Shown here in pieces: positions 6,715 through 13,805 of a stretch of DNA of 22,363 nucleotides. The translations under genes were made by a program, and so were the position numbers. Location of the stretch: the NCBI GenBank assembly GCA_947073895.1, contig CAMTNN010000005.1:1-22363 (forward strand), given 5' to 3'. Each line of letters starts with the position of its first letter. Positions within the stretch are counted from its first letter, which is position 1. The DNA is from an uncultured cyanobacterium (GTDB lineage: Bacteria; Cyanobacteriota; Vampirovibrionia; Gastranaerophilales; Gastranaerophilaceae). The notes under the pieces were generated by a model, which did no database searches, was not told where the DNA came from, and saw only the letters and a list, made by a program, of their open reading frames with translations.

Positions 6715-8067
6715 ATGATTAAGTTTGGTACAGACGGTTGGAGAGCAGTTTTAGATAAAGATTTTACTGCGAAGCAGGTAGAGCGTGTCACATTAGCAAT
6801 TGGAAAATATGTTGCTGAGACTTTTGGGTTTGAAAAACCAATAATTATCGGCTATGACCCTCGCAGAAAGGCAGATGAATATGCTGAGCTTACAGCAAAT
6901 CTTCTTTATCAAAAAGGATTTAAAGTAAAATTGTCTGAACGGGTTGTGCCAACGCCCGTCCTTGCATATAATGCTAAGCATTTGAATGCTTGCGCAATTA
7001 TGTTTACTGCATCACACAATCCTCCTGAATATCTTGGAATGAAGTTTATTCCTGATTATGCGGGGCCTGCAACATCTGAAATTACAGATAAGATTGTTGC
7101 TAATCTTGATTTAGAATATGGCTTTGGAGATTCAGGAAGTTTAGAAAAAGTTAACTTTATGCCAGACTATTATGAACATTTAAAAACTCTTGTTGATTTT
7201 GATAAAATAAAAGGAGTAAATGTAATTTTTGACGGTCTGTACTCTGCATCTATAGGCTATTTTGACTATATTTTAAAAGATAATAATATTCCTTTTGAAA
7301 GTTTGCATATGGAGCATGATGTGAATTTCGGAGGCGGAATGCCTGACCCTAAGCCAAAGTATTTGAAAGAGTTGATTGAGAAGGTTGAAGAAACTCCTGG
7401 TTCAATAGGGCTTGCTAATGACGGGGATGCTGACAGATTTGGGGTAATTAATGAAAATGGTGAATATGTTTCTCCGAATGAAATTATTGCAATTCTTCTA
7501 AAATATTTACAGTCAAAAGGTTTAGAAGGTGCTGTTGTTAAAACTGTCGGTTCAAGTCTTTTGATTGATAATGTTGCAAAAAAACTCGGAGTGGATGTCA
7601 TTGAAACTGCAGTTGGATTTAAGCATGTCGGCGAAGCAATGCGTTTGAATAAAGTTATAATAGGTGGAGAAGAGTCCGGTGGTTTGAGTATTTTAGGACA
7701 TATTCCCGAAAAAGACGGTTTGATTGCAAATCTCCTTGTGATGGAAGTCATGGCTGCTACAGGAAAGTCGTTGGTTGAGCTTCAAGAAGAAATTTATGAA
7801 CTTGCAGGGTGCAAATTCTATACTGACAGGATAGATTTAAAGACAGAAAATGTTCAACCTGTGCTTGAAAAATTTAAGGGACTGAAAGAAGTTGGAGGAT
7901 TTGAAGTTACGGATATTGATTTGAAAGACGGAGTAAAGCTTATGCTTGGTGAGAAAACTAAGATTCTTGTGCGTCCGAGCGGTACGGAGCCTCTTCTAAG
8001 AATTTATTTTGAAACAGACTGTCCGGAAAAGCTTGAAGCCTTGAAATTGACAGTAGAACAAAAATAG
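6715..8067 (+). CDS. Alpha-D-phosphohexomutase (phosphoglucomutase/phosphomannomutase family)
   Basis: A 450-residue cytoplasmic enzyme that moves a phosphate between C1 and C6 of a hexose, feeding glycogen, nucleotide-sugar and envelope glycan synthesis. All four family landmarks are present: the phosphoserine loop TASHNP (98-103, S100 phosphorylated), the Mg site DGDADR (236-241), the sugar-specificity loop GGEESGG (317-323) and the C-terminal phosphate-binding loop RPSGTEP (near residue 425). GEESGG is closer to glucose-specific enzymes than the GEMSGH of many mannose/glucose bifunctional enzymes, so phosphoglucomutase is the favoured reading. Length is normal. The start follows AGGAGAG and comes right after a terminator, so it likely begins a unit running into the next genes. 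Confidence 0.92.
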   Translation: MIKFGTDGWRAVLDKDFTAKQVERVTLAIGKYVAETFGFEKPIIIGYDPRRKADEYAELTANLLYQKGFKVKLSERVVPTPVLAYNAKHLNACAIMFTASHNPPEYLGMKFIPDYAGPATSEITDKIVANLDLEYGFGDSGSLEKVNFMPDYYEHLKTLVDFDKIKGVNVIFDGLYSASIGYFDYILKDNNIPFESLHMEHDVNFGGGMPDPKPKYLKELIEKVEETPGSIGLANDGDADRFGVINENGEYVSPNEIIAILLKYLQSKGLEGAVVKTVGSSLLIDNVAKKLGVDVIETAVGFKHVGEAMRLNKVIIGGEESGGLSILGHIPEKDGLIANLLVMEVMAATGKSLVELQEEIYELAGCKFYTDRIDLKTENVQPVLEKFKGLKEVGGFEVTDIDLKDGVKLMLGEKTKILVRPSGTEPLLRIYFETDCPEKLEALKLTVEQK

Positions 8068-8102
8068 TTTAAAATTAAATATGTATTAAGAGAGGATAGC
8101 AT

Positions 8103-8447
8103 ATGCCAAATACAGATTCAATGCCGGTTGAGGTAATTATTTTAACAGAGAATAACGATATTAAAGGAACTGTTTATGTTTCAAAAAGTATTGCTGAAAA
8201 TAGACAGTTAACAGAGCTTTTGAATAATAAAGATCGTAGATTCTTAGCTGTGACTAATGTAGAAATCTACGCTAAAAATTCTAATCAGCCACCTAAGAGA
8301 TATGAATTTTTGGAAATTCACATGGATTCAATTTTAATGATTCATCCTACATCTCAAGCATTGTTTAAAGAAACTCCAAAAACTCAGGAAGACATTGCTC
8401 GCTTTAGAGAATTGAGAGCAAAATTGAATCAGACAAAACCGTTCTAA
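8103..8447 (+). CDS. Hypothetical 114-aa protein next to PilZ gene
   Basis: No firm family. The N-terminal 80 residues alternate beta-type stretches (VEVIILTENNDIKGTVYVS; DRRFLAVTNVEIYAK; RYEFLEIHMDSILMIHP), suggesting a small beta-barrel. The pattern resembles small DUF6812-type proteins, which is only an impression. The C terminus is a charged helix (TQEDIARFRELRAKLNQ). GAGAGGA precedes the ATG. The PilZ gene follows after 21 bp, so the two are probably co-transcribed, hinting at a surface or motility-linked role. There is no signal peptide or membrane segment. Confidence 0.75.
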   Translation: MPNTDSMPVEVIILTENNDIKGTVYVSKSIAENRQLTELLNNKDRRFLAVTNVEIYAKNSNQPPKRYEFLEIHMDSILMIHPTSQALFKETPKTQEDIARFRELRAKLNQTKPF

Positions 8448-8468
8448 GTTATTGAAAGTGAGCTAAAG

Positions 8469-9119
8469 ATGCAAAATAATATTCTAAGAGATTCTAATAT
8501 TACTAAAATTTATTTAATTTATCTTGATCCTAAGGGATTAAAGAAAAAGGTGAATGTAAAGCTTCGCTATATGGGTGATAAAGAGTGTTATTTTGCAGGG
8601 GATGTTGTTCCGAATTTTAATAAGCCTAAGCGTAAATCCCCTGTTGAGATTTTTGTTTATACTACAGATGGTATTTATAAGGCAACGGTAAAGCTTCTTG
8701 ATGCCAATTTGAGTCTTAAAGAGATTATGTATCAAGTTGAAATTCCTAAACAATGGAACTTTACACAGCTAAGACAAGGTAGCAGAAAGGCTGTGGCTCT
8801 TCCGGGTTCTTTAAAATTTAATGATGGTCATGAAATATCATTTACAACATATGACATATCTGTAGGTGGTTTTTCGTTTTTATCGGAAGAAGCAATTTCA
8901 ATAATTTACCAGAGATTCTCAAGTATTTGTACATTGGAATTTCCTCAAGGATTGTTAATGAATTATCCTGATAGAAAACTTGTTACAGAAGTAAAATTTG
9001 TTCGTAATAAGGAAAATATTGAAGGTGAATTCGGAAAAATTTTCTATGCGTTGAAATTTGTTAAATTAACAGATGACGAAGCGATGATTTTGAAAAATTA
9101 TTTATTAGGTCTTGAATAA
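8469..9119 (+). CDS. PilZ-domain protein (c-di-GMP receptor)
   Basis: A 216-residue protein with an N-terminal beta-rich YcgR-like region (1-95) and a C-terminal PilZ domain (about 100-215). Both c-di-GMP contacts are intact: RQGSR (RxxxR, 102-106) and DISVGG (D/NxSxxG, 129-134). It should therefore bind cyclic di-GMP and change the behaviour of a partner in motility, adhesion or polysaccharide secretion. Such two-domain proteins often act on the flagellar motor, but no flagellar gene is in the window. It lies between two small unknown proteins (8103 and 9177) on the same strand. The Shine-Dalgarno is weak; the ATG is chosen because it gives the shortest gap to the upstream gene. Confidence 0.88.
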   Translation: MQNNILRDSNITKIYLIYLDPKGLKKKVNVKLRYMGDKECYFAGDVVPNFNKPKRKSPVEIFVYTTDGIYKATVKLLDANLSLKEIMYQVEIPKQWNFTQLRQGSRKAVALPGSLKFNDGHEISFTTYDISVGGFSFLSEEAISIIYQRFSSICTLEFPQGLLMNYPDRKLVTEVKFVRNKENIEGEFGKIFYALKFVKLTDDEAMILKNYLLGLE

Positions 9120-9120
9120 T

Positions 9121-9149
9121 TTGACTTTAAATAAAAAAGAACTAATAAT
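9121..9149 (+). promoter_or_regulatory. Probable promoter for 82-aa gene
   Basis: TTGACT (9121-9126) with an AT-rich -10 region (AATAAT, 9144-9149; 17-bp spacer) just after the PilZ stop codon. Confidence 0.5.
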
Positions 9150-9176
9150 ATTATATACATAGTCGAAGGTGTATAA

Positions 9177-9425
9177 ATGAAACTTATTAACAGAATGAAA
9201 GTATTTGAACAAAAATATGTGTTTTTGAGATGGGCAACAGGAGCAGAATACGGAAAAGTTGTTTATGTCGGGGATGATTATATTGAGTTTAATATTATCG
9301 ACATAGATACAATGGAGTATCGTGAAACTGTTATTATAAATTCTCAATTGATTTTAGAAGCTGTATTTGGCGGCCCTGATATATCAAGAATTATTGCAGA
9401 AATCTCTTCAATGATTGAAGGCTAG
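9177..9425 (+). CDS. Hypothetical 82-aa protein, possible small beta-barrel
   Basis: No recognised family. AAGGTG lies six bases before the ATG. The middle (residues 14-65) is a run of short beta-strand-like segments with a conserved-looking core GKVVYVGDDYIEFNIIDIDTM, ending ILEAVFGGPD, followed by a C-terminal helix. The pattern of a strand, GxV turn, D-Y-I-E-F strand and I-x-x-V ending recalls Sm/LSm-like folds, but no Hfq signature residue is seen, so this is only a structural guess. It is a separate unit between the PilZ gene and comM. Confidence 0.7.
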   Translation: MKLINRMKVFEQKYVFLRWATGAEYGKVVYVGDDYIEFNIIDIDTMEYRETVIINSQLILEAVFGGPDISRIIAEISSMIEG

Positions 9426-9444
9426 GGGTAAATTAAAAGATATT

Positions 9445-9473
9445 TTGTAATGCCTCTTGTTTTGTAGTATAAT
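9445..9473 (+). promoter_or_regulatory. comM promoter, predicts leaderless mRNA
   Basis: TTGTAA (9445-9450), 17-bp spacer, consensus TATAAT (9468-9473). Normal spacing puts +1 at 9480, the A of the comM ATG. No Shine-Dalgarno is present. Confidence 0.75.
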
Positions 9474-9479
9474 CAGCGT

Positions 9480-10994
9480 ATGGTAACTAAAGCTGTCACA
9501 GCTACAACTGTTGGAATTAATTCTTATAAGATTGAAGTGGAAGTTGATGTAGTTAATTCGCTCCCAAATATTAGTATTGTAGGGTTGCCTGATAGTGCAG
9601 TTAATGAGGCTCGTGAAAGGGTTCGTTCTGCTATCAAGAATTCCGGTTTTTCTTTTCCTCTGGGAAGAGTTGTTGTTAATCTTGCGCCTGCTGATATCAA
9701 GAAAGAGGGAACAAACTTTGATTTGCCGATTGCAGTCGGGATTTTAAAAGAACAGGGTGTAAATATTCCTGATAGTGATGAGACAGCGTTTTTAGGAGAG
9801 CTTTCTCTTGATGGTTCTTTGAGGCATATTAATGGCGTGTTGCCTTTAGTTGCCGGATTAAAGGAGCAGGGAATTACTAAAGTTTTTGTCCCTGAACATA
9901 ATGCTAAAGAAGCTGCGCTTGTTCAGGGAGTGCATGTTTATGGAGTAAAACATCTTGGTGATTTAGTTGCACATTTTGCGGATAATCCTATAAAAGAAAC
10001 AGTGGTTGATATTAATAAATATCTTGCTGAGCAGGCAGATGAAGATTATGTTTTTGATTTTAAAGATGTAAAAGGGCAGCAGAAGGCTAAACGCGCTTTA
10101 GAAATTGCAGCTGCAGGCGGACATAATATTCTTATGTCAGGCTCTCCGGGGTCCGGTAAAACAATGATGGCAAAGTGTATGGCATCTATTCTTCCGCCAC
10201 TCGAGCTCAAGGAAGCTATGGAGCTTACTAAGATTTATAGTATAAGCGGACTTTTGAGCTCAGATAAACCTCTTATGACAAAACGGCCATATAGGGCAGT
10301 GCATCACACAGCTTCTGCTGTTGGTATTATAGGTGGCGGGTCAAGTCCTAAACCCGGAGAGATTACTCTTGCACATAGAGGGGTTTTGTTTTTGGATGAA
10401 ATGGTTGAGTTTCCGCGTCAGGTTCTTGAAGTTTTGAGACAGCCGCTTGAAGATGGAGAAGTAACAATTTCAAGAACAAAAACTTCTTTAAAATATCCGT
10501 GTAATTTTATTCTTTTAGGTGCAATGAATCCTTGTCCTTGTGGTTACTTGGGTGATAGAGAGAAACAATGCACTTGTACGGATGTTCAAGTTCAGCGATA
10601 TAGAGCAAAACTTTCAGGGCCACTGCTGGATAGGATTGATTTGATAATTGAAGTGCCAAGATTAACAACAGAAGAATTGATGAATGCGAAAGTGGAATCA
10701 GAGCCTTCCGTAAAAATCAGAGAACGTGTTGTTGACGCAAGAAAACTTCAATCCGAGCGTTATAAAGATGAAGGTATTCTTACAAATTCAGAACTTTCTG
10801 CAAAAATGATTAAAAAATATTGTGTTTTAGATGAAAAATCTGAGCAGATTTTAAAAATGGCTGCTCAGAAATATCAACTTTCCGGAAGAAAGTATAACAG
10901 GATTTTGAAAATAGCAAGAACAATTGCTGATTTGGCTAAATCAGCTGATATAAAGGCTGAACATCTGACTCAAGCGTTGCAATATCGCGGTTAG
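9480..10994 (+). CDS. comM: ComM/YifB family Mg-chelatase-like AAA+ ATPase
   Basis: A 504-residue AAA+ protein. In naturally transformable bacteria ComM is a helicase that extends recombination branches during DNA uptake; it also occurs widely in non-competent bacteria. The N-terminal ChlI-like (Lon-type fold) domain covers about 1-170 (GLPDSAVNEARERVRSA). The AAA+ core has Walker A GSPGSGKT (221-228), Walker B GVLFLDE (301-307), a cysteine-rich stretch PCPCGYLGDREKQCTC (about 352-367) and sensor/arginine region SGPLLDRIDL. The C-terminal Mg_chelatase_C domain follows. The ATG at 9480 has no ribosome binding site and coincides with the predicted transcription start. Length is normal. Convergent with the XRE gene at 11004. 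Confidence 0.95.
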   Translation: MVTKAVTATTVGINSYKIEVEVDVVNSLPNISIVGLPDSAVNEARERVRSAIKNSGFSFPLGRVVVNLAPADIKKEGTNFDLPIAVGILKEQGVNIPDSDETAFLGELSLDGSLRHINGVLPLVAGLKEQGITKVFVPEHNAKEAALVQGVHVYGVKHLGDLVAHFADNPIKETVVDINKYLAEQADEDYVFDFKDVKGQQKAKRALEIAAAGGHNILMSGSPGSGKTMMAKCMASILPPLELKEAMELTKIYSISGLLSSDKPLMTKRPYRAVHHTASAVGIIGGGSSPKPGEITLAHRGVLFLDEMVEFPRQVLEVLRQPLEDGEVTISRTKTSLKYPCNFILLGAMNPCPCGYLGDREKQCTCTDVQVQRYRAKLSGPLLDRIDLIIEVPRLTTEELMNAKVESEPSVKIRERVVDARKLQSERYKDEGILTNSELSAKMIKKYCVLDEKSEQILKMAAQKYQLSGRKYNRILKIARTIADLAKSADIKAEHLTQALQYRG

Positions 10995-11003
10995 ATGCAA
11001 GAA

Positions 11004-11279
11004 TTACTTGTCAATTAAAGAGAACCCTTTTGGCAGTTGTTCTTCTAATTTTAAAAATAATTTTGATGGTGACAGTCCCAATGCTTCTCCTATTTTTAGT
11101 AATGAAATCAATTTTGGTTCATTTTGCCCTTTTTCAATTCTAGATAATAATGAGCGTTGAAGTTCATATTCGTCAGCTAAGAGTCGCTGAGATTTATTTT
11201 GTTTTATACGTTCTTCTCTAATTATTTTTGCAAGGCAATTTATAATTACTTTATTATTTTCTAATTCTATGGGTTGCAT
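11004..11279 (-). CDS. XRE-family regulator, first of a paralogous pair
   Basis: A 91-residue Cro/C1-type HTH protein. The HTH spans about residues 18-72 (IIREERIKQNKSQRLLADEY, then LQRSLLSRIEKGQNEP). It ends LPKGFSLIDK. It is a clear paralogue of the protein at 11680-11955, which shares IIREER.KQNKSQR.LADE and ends LPEGFSLLEK. The start at 11279 is chosen over an in-frame ATG at 11306 because it aligns residue for residue with the paralogue, and the identical bases TTCTATATATGCAA surround both starts. There is no Shine-Dalgarno; TAAAAT (11292-11287) is seven bases upstream. A 21-bp palindrome overlaps that box, suggesting autorepression. Divergent from the HAD-like gene, convergent with comM. 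Confidence 0.85.
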   Translation of the reverse strand: MQPIELENNKVIINCLAKIIREERIKQNKSQRLLADEYELQRSLLSRIEKGQNEPKLISLLKIGEALGLSPSKLFLKLEEQLPKGFSLIDK

Positions 11280-11288
11280 ATATAGAAT

Positions 11289-11309
11289 TTTATGCAATAA
11301 TTGCATAAA
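11289..11309. promoter_or_regulatory. Palindromic operator between XRE and HAD genes
   Basis: TTTATGCAAT-A-ATTGCATAAA, a perfect 10-bp inverted repeat around one base. It overlaps the -10 of the minus-strand XRE gene and lies 26 bp before the plus-strand HAD-like gene, so one bound regulator could control both. Confidence 0.65.
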
Positions 11310-11335
11310 GGGTGTCTATGTATAGAATTTGAGGT

Positions 11336-11677
11336 ATGTTTGTGCAGCTAAAAAAGACTATATTAATTGATTTAGATGGTGTATTAAATGAATATGTAGG
11401 TGATTTTGAGCCTAATCTTATACCAAGGGTGCGAATAGGAGCTAAAGAATTTTTGGAAGAGATATCGCAAAAATTTAATATTATTTTGTTTACGAATCGT
11501 AATAAACTTCTTGCTTCAAAATGGCTTATAGAGAATGGGTTAGATAAATATATAATTGATGTAACCGGTAAAAAACAATTATCTTGGTTATTTGTTGACG
11601 ATCGTTGTGTGAGATTTAATGGCAATTATGAAGTTTTAAAAGAAGAGATATTAAACTTTAAGCCTTGGTATAAATAA
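11336..11677 (+). CDS. Small HAD-superfamily phosphatase-like protein (BT0820-like)
   Basis: A 113-residue single-domain HAD-like protein. Motif I is DLDGVLN (residues about 12-18, nucleophile D12 and D14), motif II is FTNR (about 52-55), and the third motif is FVDDR (about 90-95) followed by VRFNGNY. DDRxxRFxGxW is typical of the short BT0820-like hydrolases, which have no large cap and are common in phages and mobile regions. A Lys of motif III is not obvious beyond GKKQ (near 83). Substrate unknown. It stands between two paralogous XRE genes transcribed the other way. TAGAAT (11323-11328) lies seven bases before the ATG, and GAGG is too close to the ATG to serve, so the mRNA may be leaderless. 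Confidence 0.8.
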   Translation: MFVQLKKTILIDLDGVLNEYVGDFEPNLIPRVRIGAKEFLEEISQKFNIILFTNRNKLLASKWLIENGLDKYIIDVTGKKQLSWLFVDDRCVRFNGNYEVLKEEILNFKPWYK

Positions 11678-11679
11678 TA

Positions 11680-11955
11680 CTATTTCTCTAGTAATGAAAA
11701 CCCTTCGGGAAGGTATTTTTCTAATCTGCGTGCAAATTCTGAAAATGTTATGCCCAGAGCTTCACATATAACAAACACAGACAAAAACATTGGTGGATTT
11801 TTTGCATTTTCTAAACGACTTACAATTGATTTTGGAATATCAAATTCGTCTGCAAGTATTCTTTGTGATTTATTTTGTTTTTCACGTTCTTCGCGAATAA
11901 TATTTGCAATTGCCTCAAATACTATGTCTGCATTTTTGGAAAATTTTTGTTGCAT
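11680..11955 (-). CDS. XRE-family regulator, second of a paralogous pair
   Basis: A 91-residue Cro/C1-type HTH protein, HTH about residues 18-72 (IIREEREKQNKSQRILADEF, then IPKSIVSRLENAKNPP), ending LPEGFSLLEK. It is the same length as the protein at 11004-11279 once starts are aligned, so the two are probably a duplication around the HAD-like gene. The start sits in TTCTATATATGCAA as in the paralogue, without a Shine-Dalgarno. TTATAT (11968-11963) is seven bases upstream. A near-palindrome GATTCT-N8-AGAATC at 11986-12005 lies close upstream. Its stop is two bases from the end of the HAD-like gene (convergent). Role unknown; cross-regulation is inferred. Confidence 0.85.
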   Translation of the reverse strand: MQQKFSKNADIVFEAIANIIREEREKQNKSQRILADEFDIPKSIVSRLENAKNPPMFLSVFVICEALGITFSEFARRLEKYLPEGFSLLEK

Positions 11956-11985
11956 ATATAGAATATAACTAATTTGATTAATTTG

Positions 11986-12005
11986 GATTCTCTATATATA
12001 GAATC
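11986..12005. promoter_or_regulatory. Palindrome upstream of second XRE gene
   Basis: GATTCT-N8-AGAATC with an internal TATATA run. It lies 18-37 bp beyond the -10 of the minus-strand XRE gene at 11680. The sequence differs from the operator at 11289, so the two paralogues may have distinct sites. Confidence 0.45.
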
Positions 12006-12013
12006 ATGTTTAA

Positions 12014-12056
12014 ATTAATGGATCATAATTATATATGACCCATTAATCTTTTGTTT
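12014..12056 (-). terminator. Hairpin after ferritin gene, likely terminator
   Basis: ATTAATGG (12014-12021) pairs with CCATTAAT (12040-12047), and TCATA with TATGA inside, giving a long AT-rich hairpin. T-rich tracts follow on the plus strand (CTTTTGTTTTT); on the minus strand the tail is only weakly T-rich, so it may act in both directions. Confidence 0.5.
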
Positions 12057-12548
12057 TTAGACTGTTCGTTCGGCAAGTTCTTTATCCATAAGATAAAGTG
12101 CTACTTTATCGTCACCGAATAATTCAAGTCGTTTAATAATATTTTTAACTGTTTCTTCTTCTTCAACCTGTTCTGAGATGTACCAGTCAATAAAGTTGAG
12201 GGTTGTTCTGTCGCATTCTTCTTCTGCGTGTTTTGCAACTGTCATAATTGCACGGGTGATACATTGTTCGTGCTCGTAAATATTGTTAAAAATTGATAAA
12301 ATTCCTTGAAATTCAAATTCAGGAGTGCGAATTTGTTTAAGAGTTACAAAGCTGTTGCAGTTTATCAGGTAATCAAAGATTTTTAGTCCGTGTTCGACTT
12401 CTTCTCTTGCCTGATGTTTCATCCATGAAGCAAATCCGTTTAGTCCGAGTTCTTTCAAGTATGCTGACATTGAAAGATAAAGGTAGCCTGAGTAGAATTC
12501 TTTATTAATTTGTTCGTTTAAAATTTCGTTAATTCTTTCACTAATCAT
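12057..12548 (-). CDS. ftnA: Non-haem ferritin
   Basis: A 163-residue FtnA-type ferritin that oxidises Fe(II) and stores it as ferric mineral in a 24-subunit shell. The ferroxidase residues match the bacterial pattern: E17, E50, H53, E94, Q127, E130. The four-helix bundle is complete (EFYSGYLYLSMSAYL; AREEVEHGLKIFDYL; AIMTVAKHAEEE; NFIDWYISEQVEEEE). Its ATG follows the stop of the superoxide reductase gene without a gap (TAAATG), with GGGGGA as ribosome binding site, so the two are co-translated. Pairing iron storage with superoxide reduction makes sense: less free iron for Fenton chemistry during oxygen stress in an anaerobe. Confidence 0.95.
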   Translation of the reverse strand: MISERINEILNEQINKEFYSGYLYLSMSAYLKELGLNGFASWMKHQAREEVEHGLKIFDYLINCNSFVTLKQIRTPEFEFQGILSIFNNIYEHEQCITRAIMTVAKHAEEECDRTTLNFIDWYISEQVEEEETVKNIIKRLELFGDDKVALYLMDKELAERTV

Positions 12549-12935
12549 TTATTCCCCCTTTTCCCACAGTCCGTGGATATTGCATAATTCTAATGCGTTA
12601 ATATCTTTGTCAAGACAAGTTATGTCGAATTCTGCTTTTTCACCGGGGTTGAAGTATTTTAGGTGCAGACAAGACTTATCCTTTTTATAAACTTCGATAA
12701 ATTGAATATAATGTTCGTTTTCCATAGGGTGATGTTTTAGTGTAACATAGCGTTTGCCTTCTATTTCTTCAATTTCAGGAGTGTGTTTTTCTGCAAGTTC
12801 ATTATTTTCTTCTCTATGCGGTACAAGATGTTCCATTGGCTGGCCGCAGCAAACAAGTTCGCCTTCTCCTGATAAAATAACCTGTACAAGATTTCCGCAA
12901 ATATGGCATTTGTATAATTCTAGTTTTTCAGTCAT
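12549..12935 (-). CDS. dfx: Desulfoferrodoxin (superoxide reductase, two-iron type)
   Basis: A 128-residue 2Fe superoxide reductase, converting superoxide to peroxide without making oxygen, typical of anaerobes. The N-terminal desulforedoxin domain has the four Fe ligands C10, C13 and C29, C30. The catalytic centre II ligands are H51, H69, H75, C118 and H121, in EKHTPE, KHHPMENEHYI and LCNIHGLW; the K50 beside H51 is the usual lysine that attracts superoxide. AGGAAGGG lies upstream of the ATG at a rather long distance (about 12 bases). It heads the dfx-ftnA operon and is divergent from the YkgJ-type gene, with 92 bp between starts. A regulator is not evident; no clear Fur or PerR box was recognised. 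Confidence 0.96.
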   Translation of the reverse strand: MTEKLELYKCHICGNLVQVILSGEGELVCCGQPMEHLVPHREENNELAEKHTPEIEEIEGKRYVTLKHHPMENEHYIQFIEVYKKDKSCLHLKYFNPGEKAEFDITCLDKDINALELCNIHGLWEKGE

Positions 12936-12991
12936 AATAAAATTTAACCCTTCCTTTCTGCTTCATATTAACATTTACTCTGAAGAGTTCA

Positions 12992-13020
12992 TTGTACCAA
13001 CGGGCAATTTATGCTACTAT
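12992..13020 (+). promoter_or_regulatory. Promoter of YkgJ-type gene, predicts leaderless mRNA
   Basis: TTGTAC (12992-12997), 17-bp spacer, TACTAT (13015-13020) with an extended TGC. The ATG is at 13028, eight bases after the box end, at the expected +1. No Shine-Dalgarno is present. Confidence 0.7.
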
Positions 13021-13027
13021 TTGTAGT

Positions 13028-13768
13028 ATGACAAACTTTTTTAATAATTCACAAAGTCCTTTTGCAAAACCGATTGAGACTCAGTATGATGATTTGAAAT
13101 CTAATTACAAGCAGATTTTTATGCTTGCTGCTGATCAAATCCGTGCAGAAGTAGATAAATTTAAACCGGAAAATCCTTGTGCGCATTGTCCGATTAAAGA
13201 TTGCAAAATTGAAACAAAAGATGTGTTTACGGATTATCCTGCCGGGTGTAAGTATCGCGATTGGCAAATGCAAATTATTACCTTTTTGACTGGTGATTAC
13301 AGACAAAAATTAAAACAAGATTATAAAGCTATTATGGATAAAAAATCCGAATGCGAGTGTTCAAGATGTGGGAACTGTTGTCGTTTAGCGACAAGCGAGC
13401 ATTCTTATGACCAGCTTAAGCAAAGAGCGATGAGAGGAGATAAGTTCGCGAGAAGTTTTGTTTCTGTTTTTGTACCATATAAAACGGAAGAAGAAGCTAA
13501 GCTCGCTAATCCTGAGTTTTTTAAGCTTTTAGAAGACACAATGGAAGATCAGAAAGTGTATTATTACTATTGTCCAAAACTTAAAGGGAATGAGTGTTCA
13601 GATTATGAAAACAGACCCGATGTTTGCAAAGATTTTCCGCATAATCCGCTTAAGCTCTTGCCTTCAACTTGTGCGTTCAATGCTTGGAAAAACGCGGTTG
13701 CAAAACAATCAATGCTTCTGAAAGCGAAAACGGATATTATAGAATTTTATAAAAACAAATTAGGTTAG
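13028..13768 (+). CDS. YkgJ-family cysteine-cluster protein
   Basis: A 246-residue protein of the YkgJ (UPF0153) family, proposed to bind zinc or iron. The family core is CECSRCGNCCRL (C109, C111, C114, C117, C118) followed by YYYCPKLKGNECSDYENRPDVC and the FPHNP segment. An extra N-terminal cysteine group CAHCPIKDC (C51, C54, C59) is present, so up to two metal sites are possible. Start at 13028 because the promoter's expected +1 falls there; the in-frame extension to 12992 uses a TTG inside the -35. The next gene, rlmN, follows after 37 bp. Biochemical function is unknown for the family. Confidence 0.85.
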   Translation: MTNFFNNSQSPFAKPIETQYDDLKSNYKQIFMLAADQIRAEVDKFKPENPCAHCPIKDCKIETKDVFTDYPAGCKYRDWQMQIITFLTGDYRQKLKQDYKAIMDKKSECECSRCGNCCRLATSEHSYDQLKQRAMRGDKFARSFVSVFVPYKTEEEAKLANPEFFKLLEDTMEDQKVYYYYCPKLKGNECSDYENRPDVCKDFPHNPLKLLPSTCAFNAWKNAVAKQSMLLKAKTDIIEFYKNKLG

Positions 13769-13805
13769 GGGTAAATATATTCTGGCTTTTAGTAATTGTT
13801 ACAAG

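Noticed and set aside
7266..7751. 161-codon minus-strand reading frame inside the phosphohexomutase gene
   Set aside because: A shadow of the real gene: no ribosome binding site and low-complexity Ser/Pro/Ile composition typical of reversed codons.
11290..11625. 111-codon minus-strand frame opposite the HAD-like gene
   Set aside because: It is antisense to a gene with intact HAD motifs and overlaps the operator; no start signal.
13769..13805. Possible promoter or terminator between the YkgJ gene and rlmN
   Set aside because: Only an AT-rich stretch; no convincing -35/-10 pair or hairpin, so the genes are treated as one unit.
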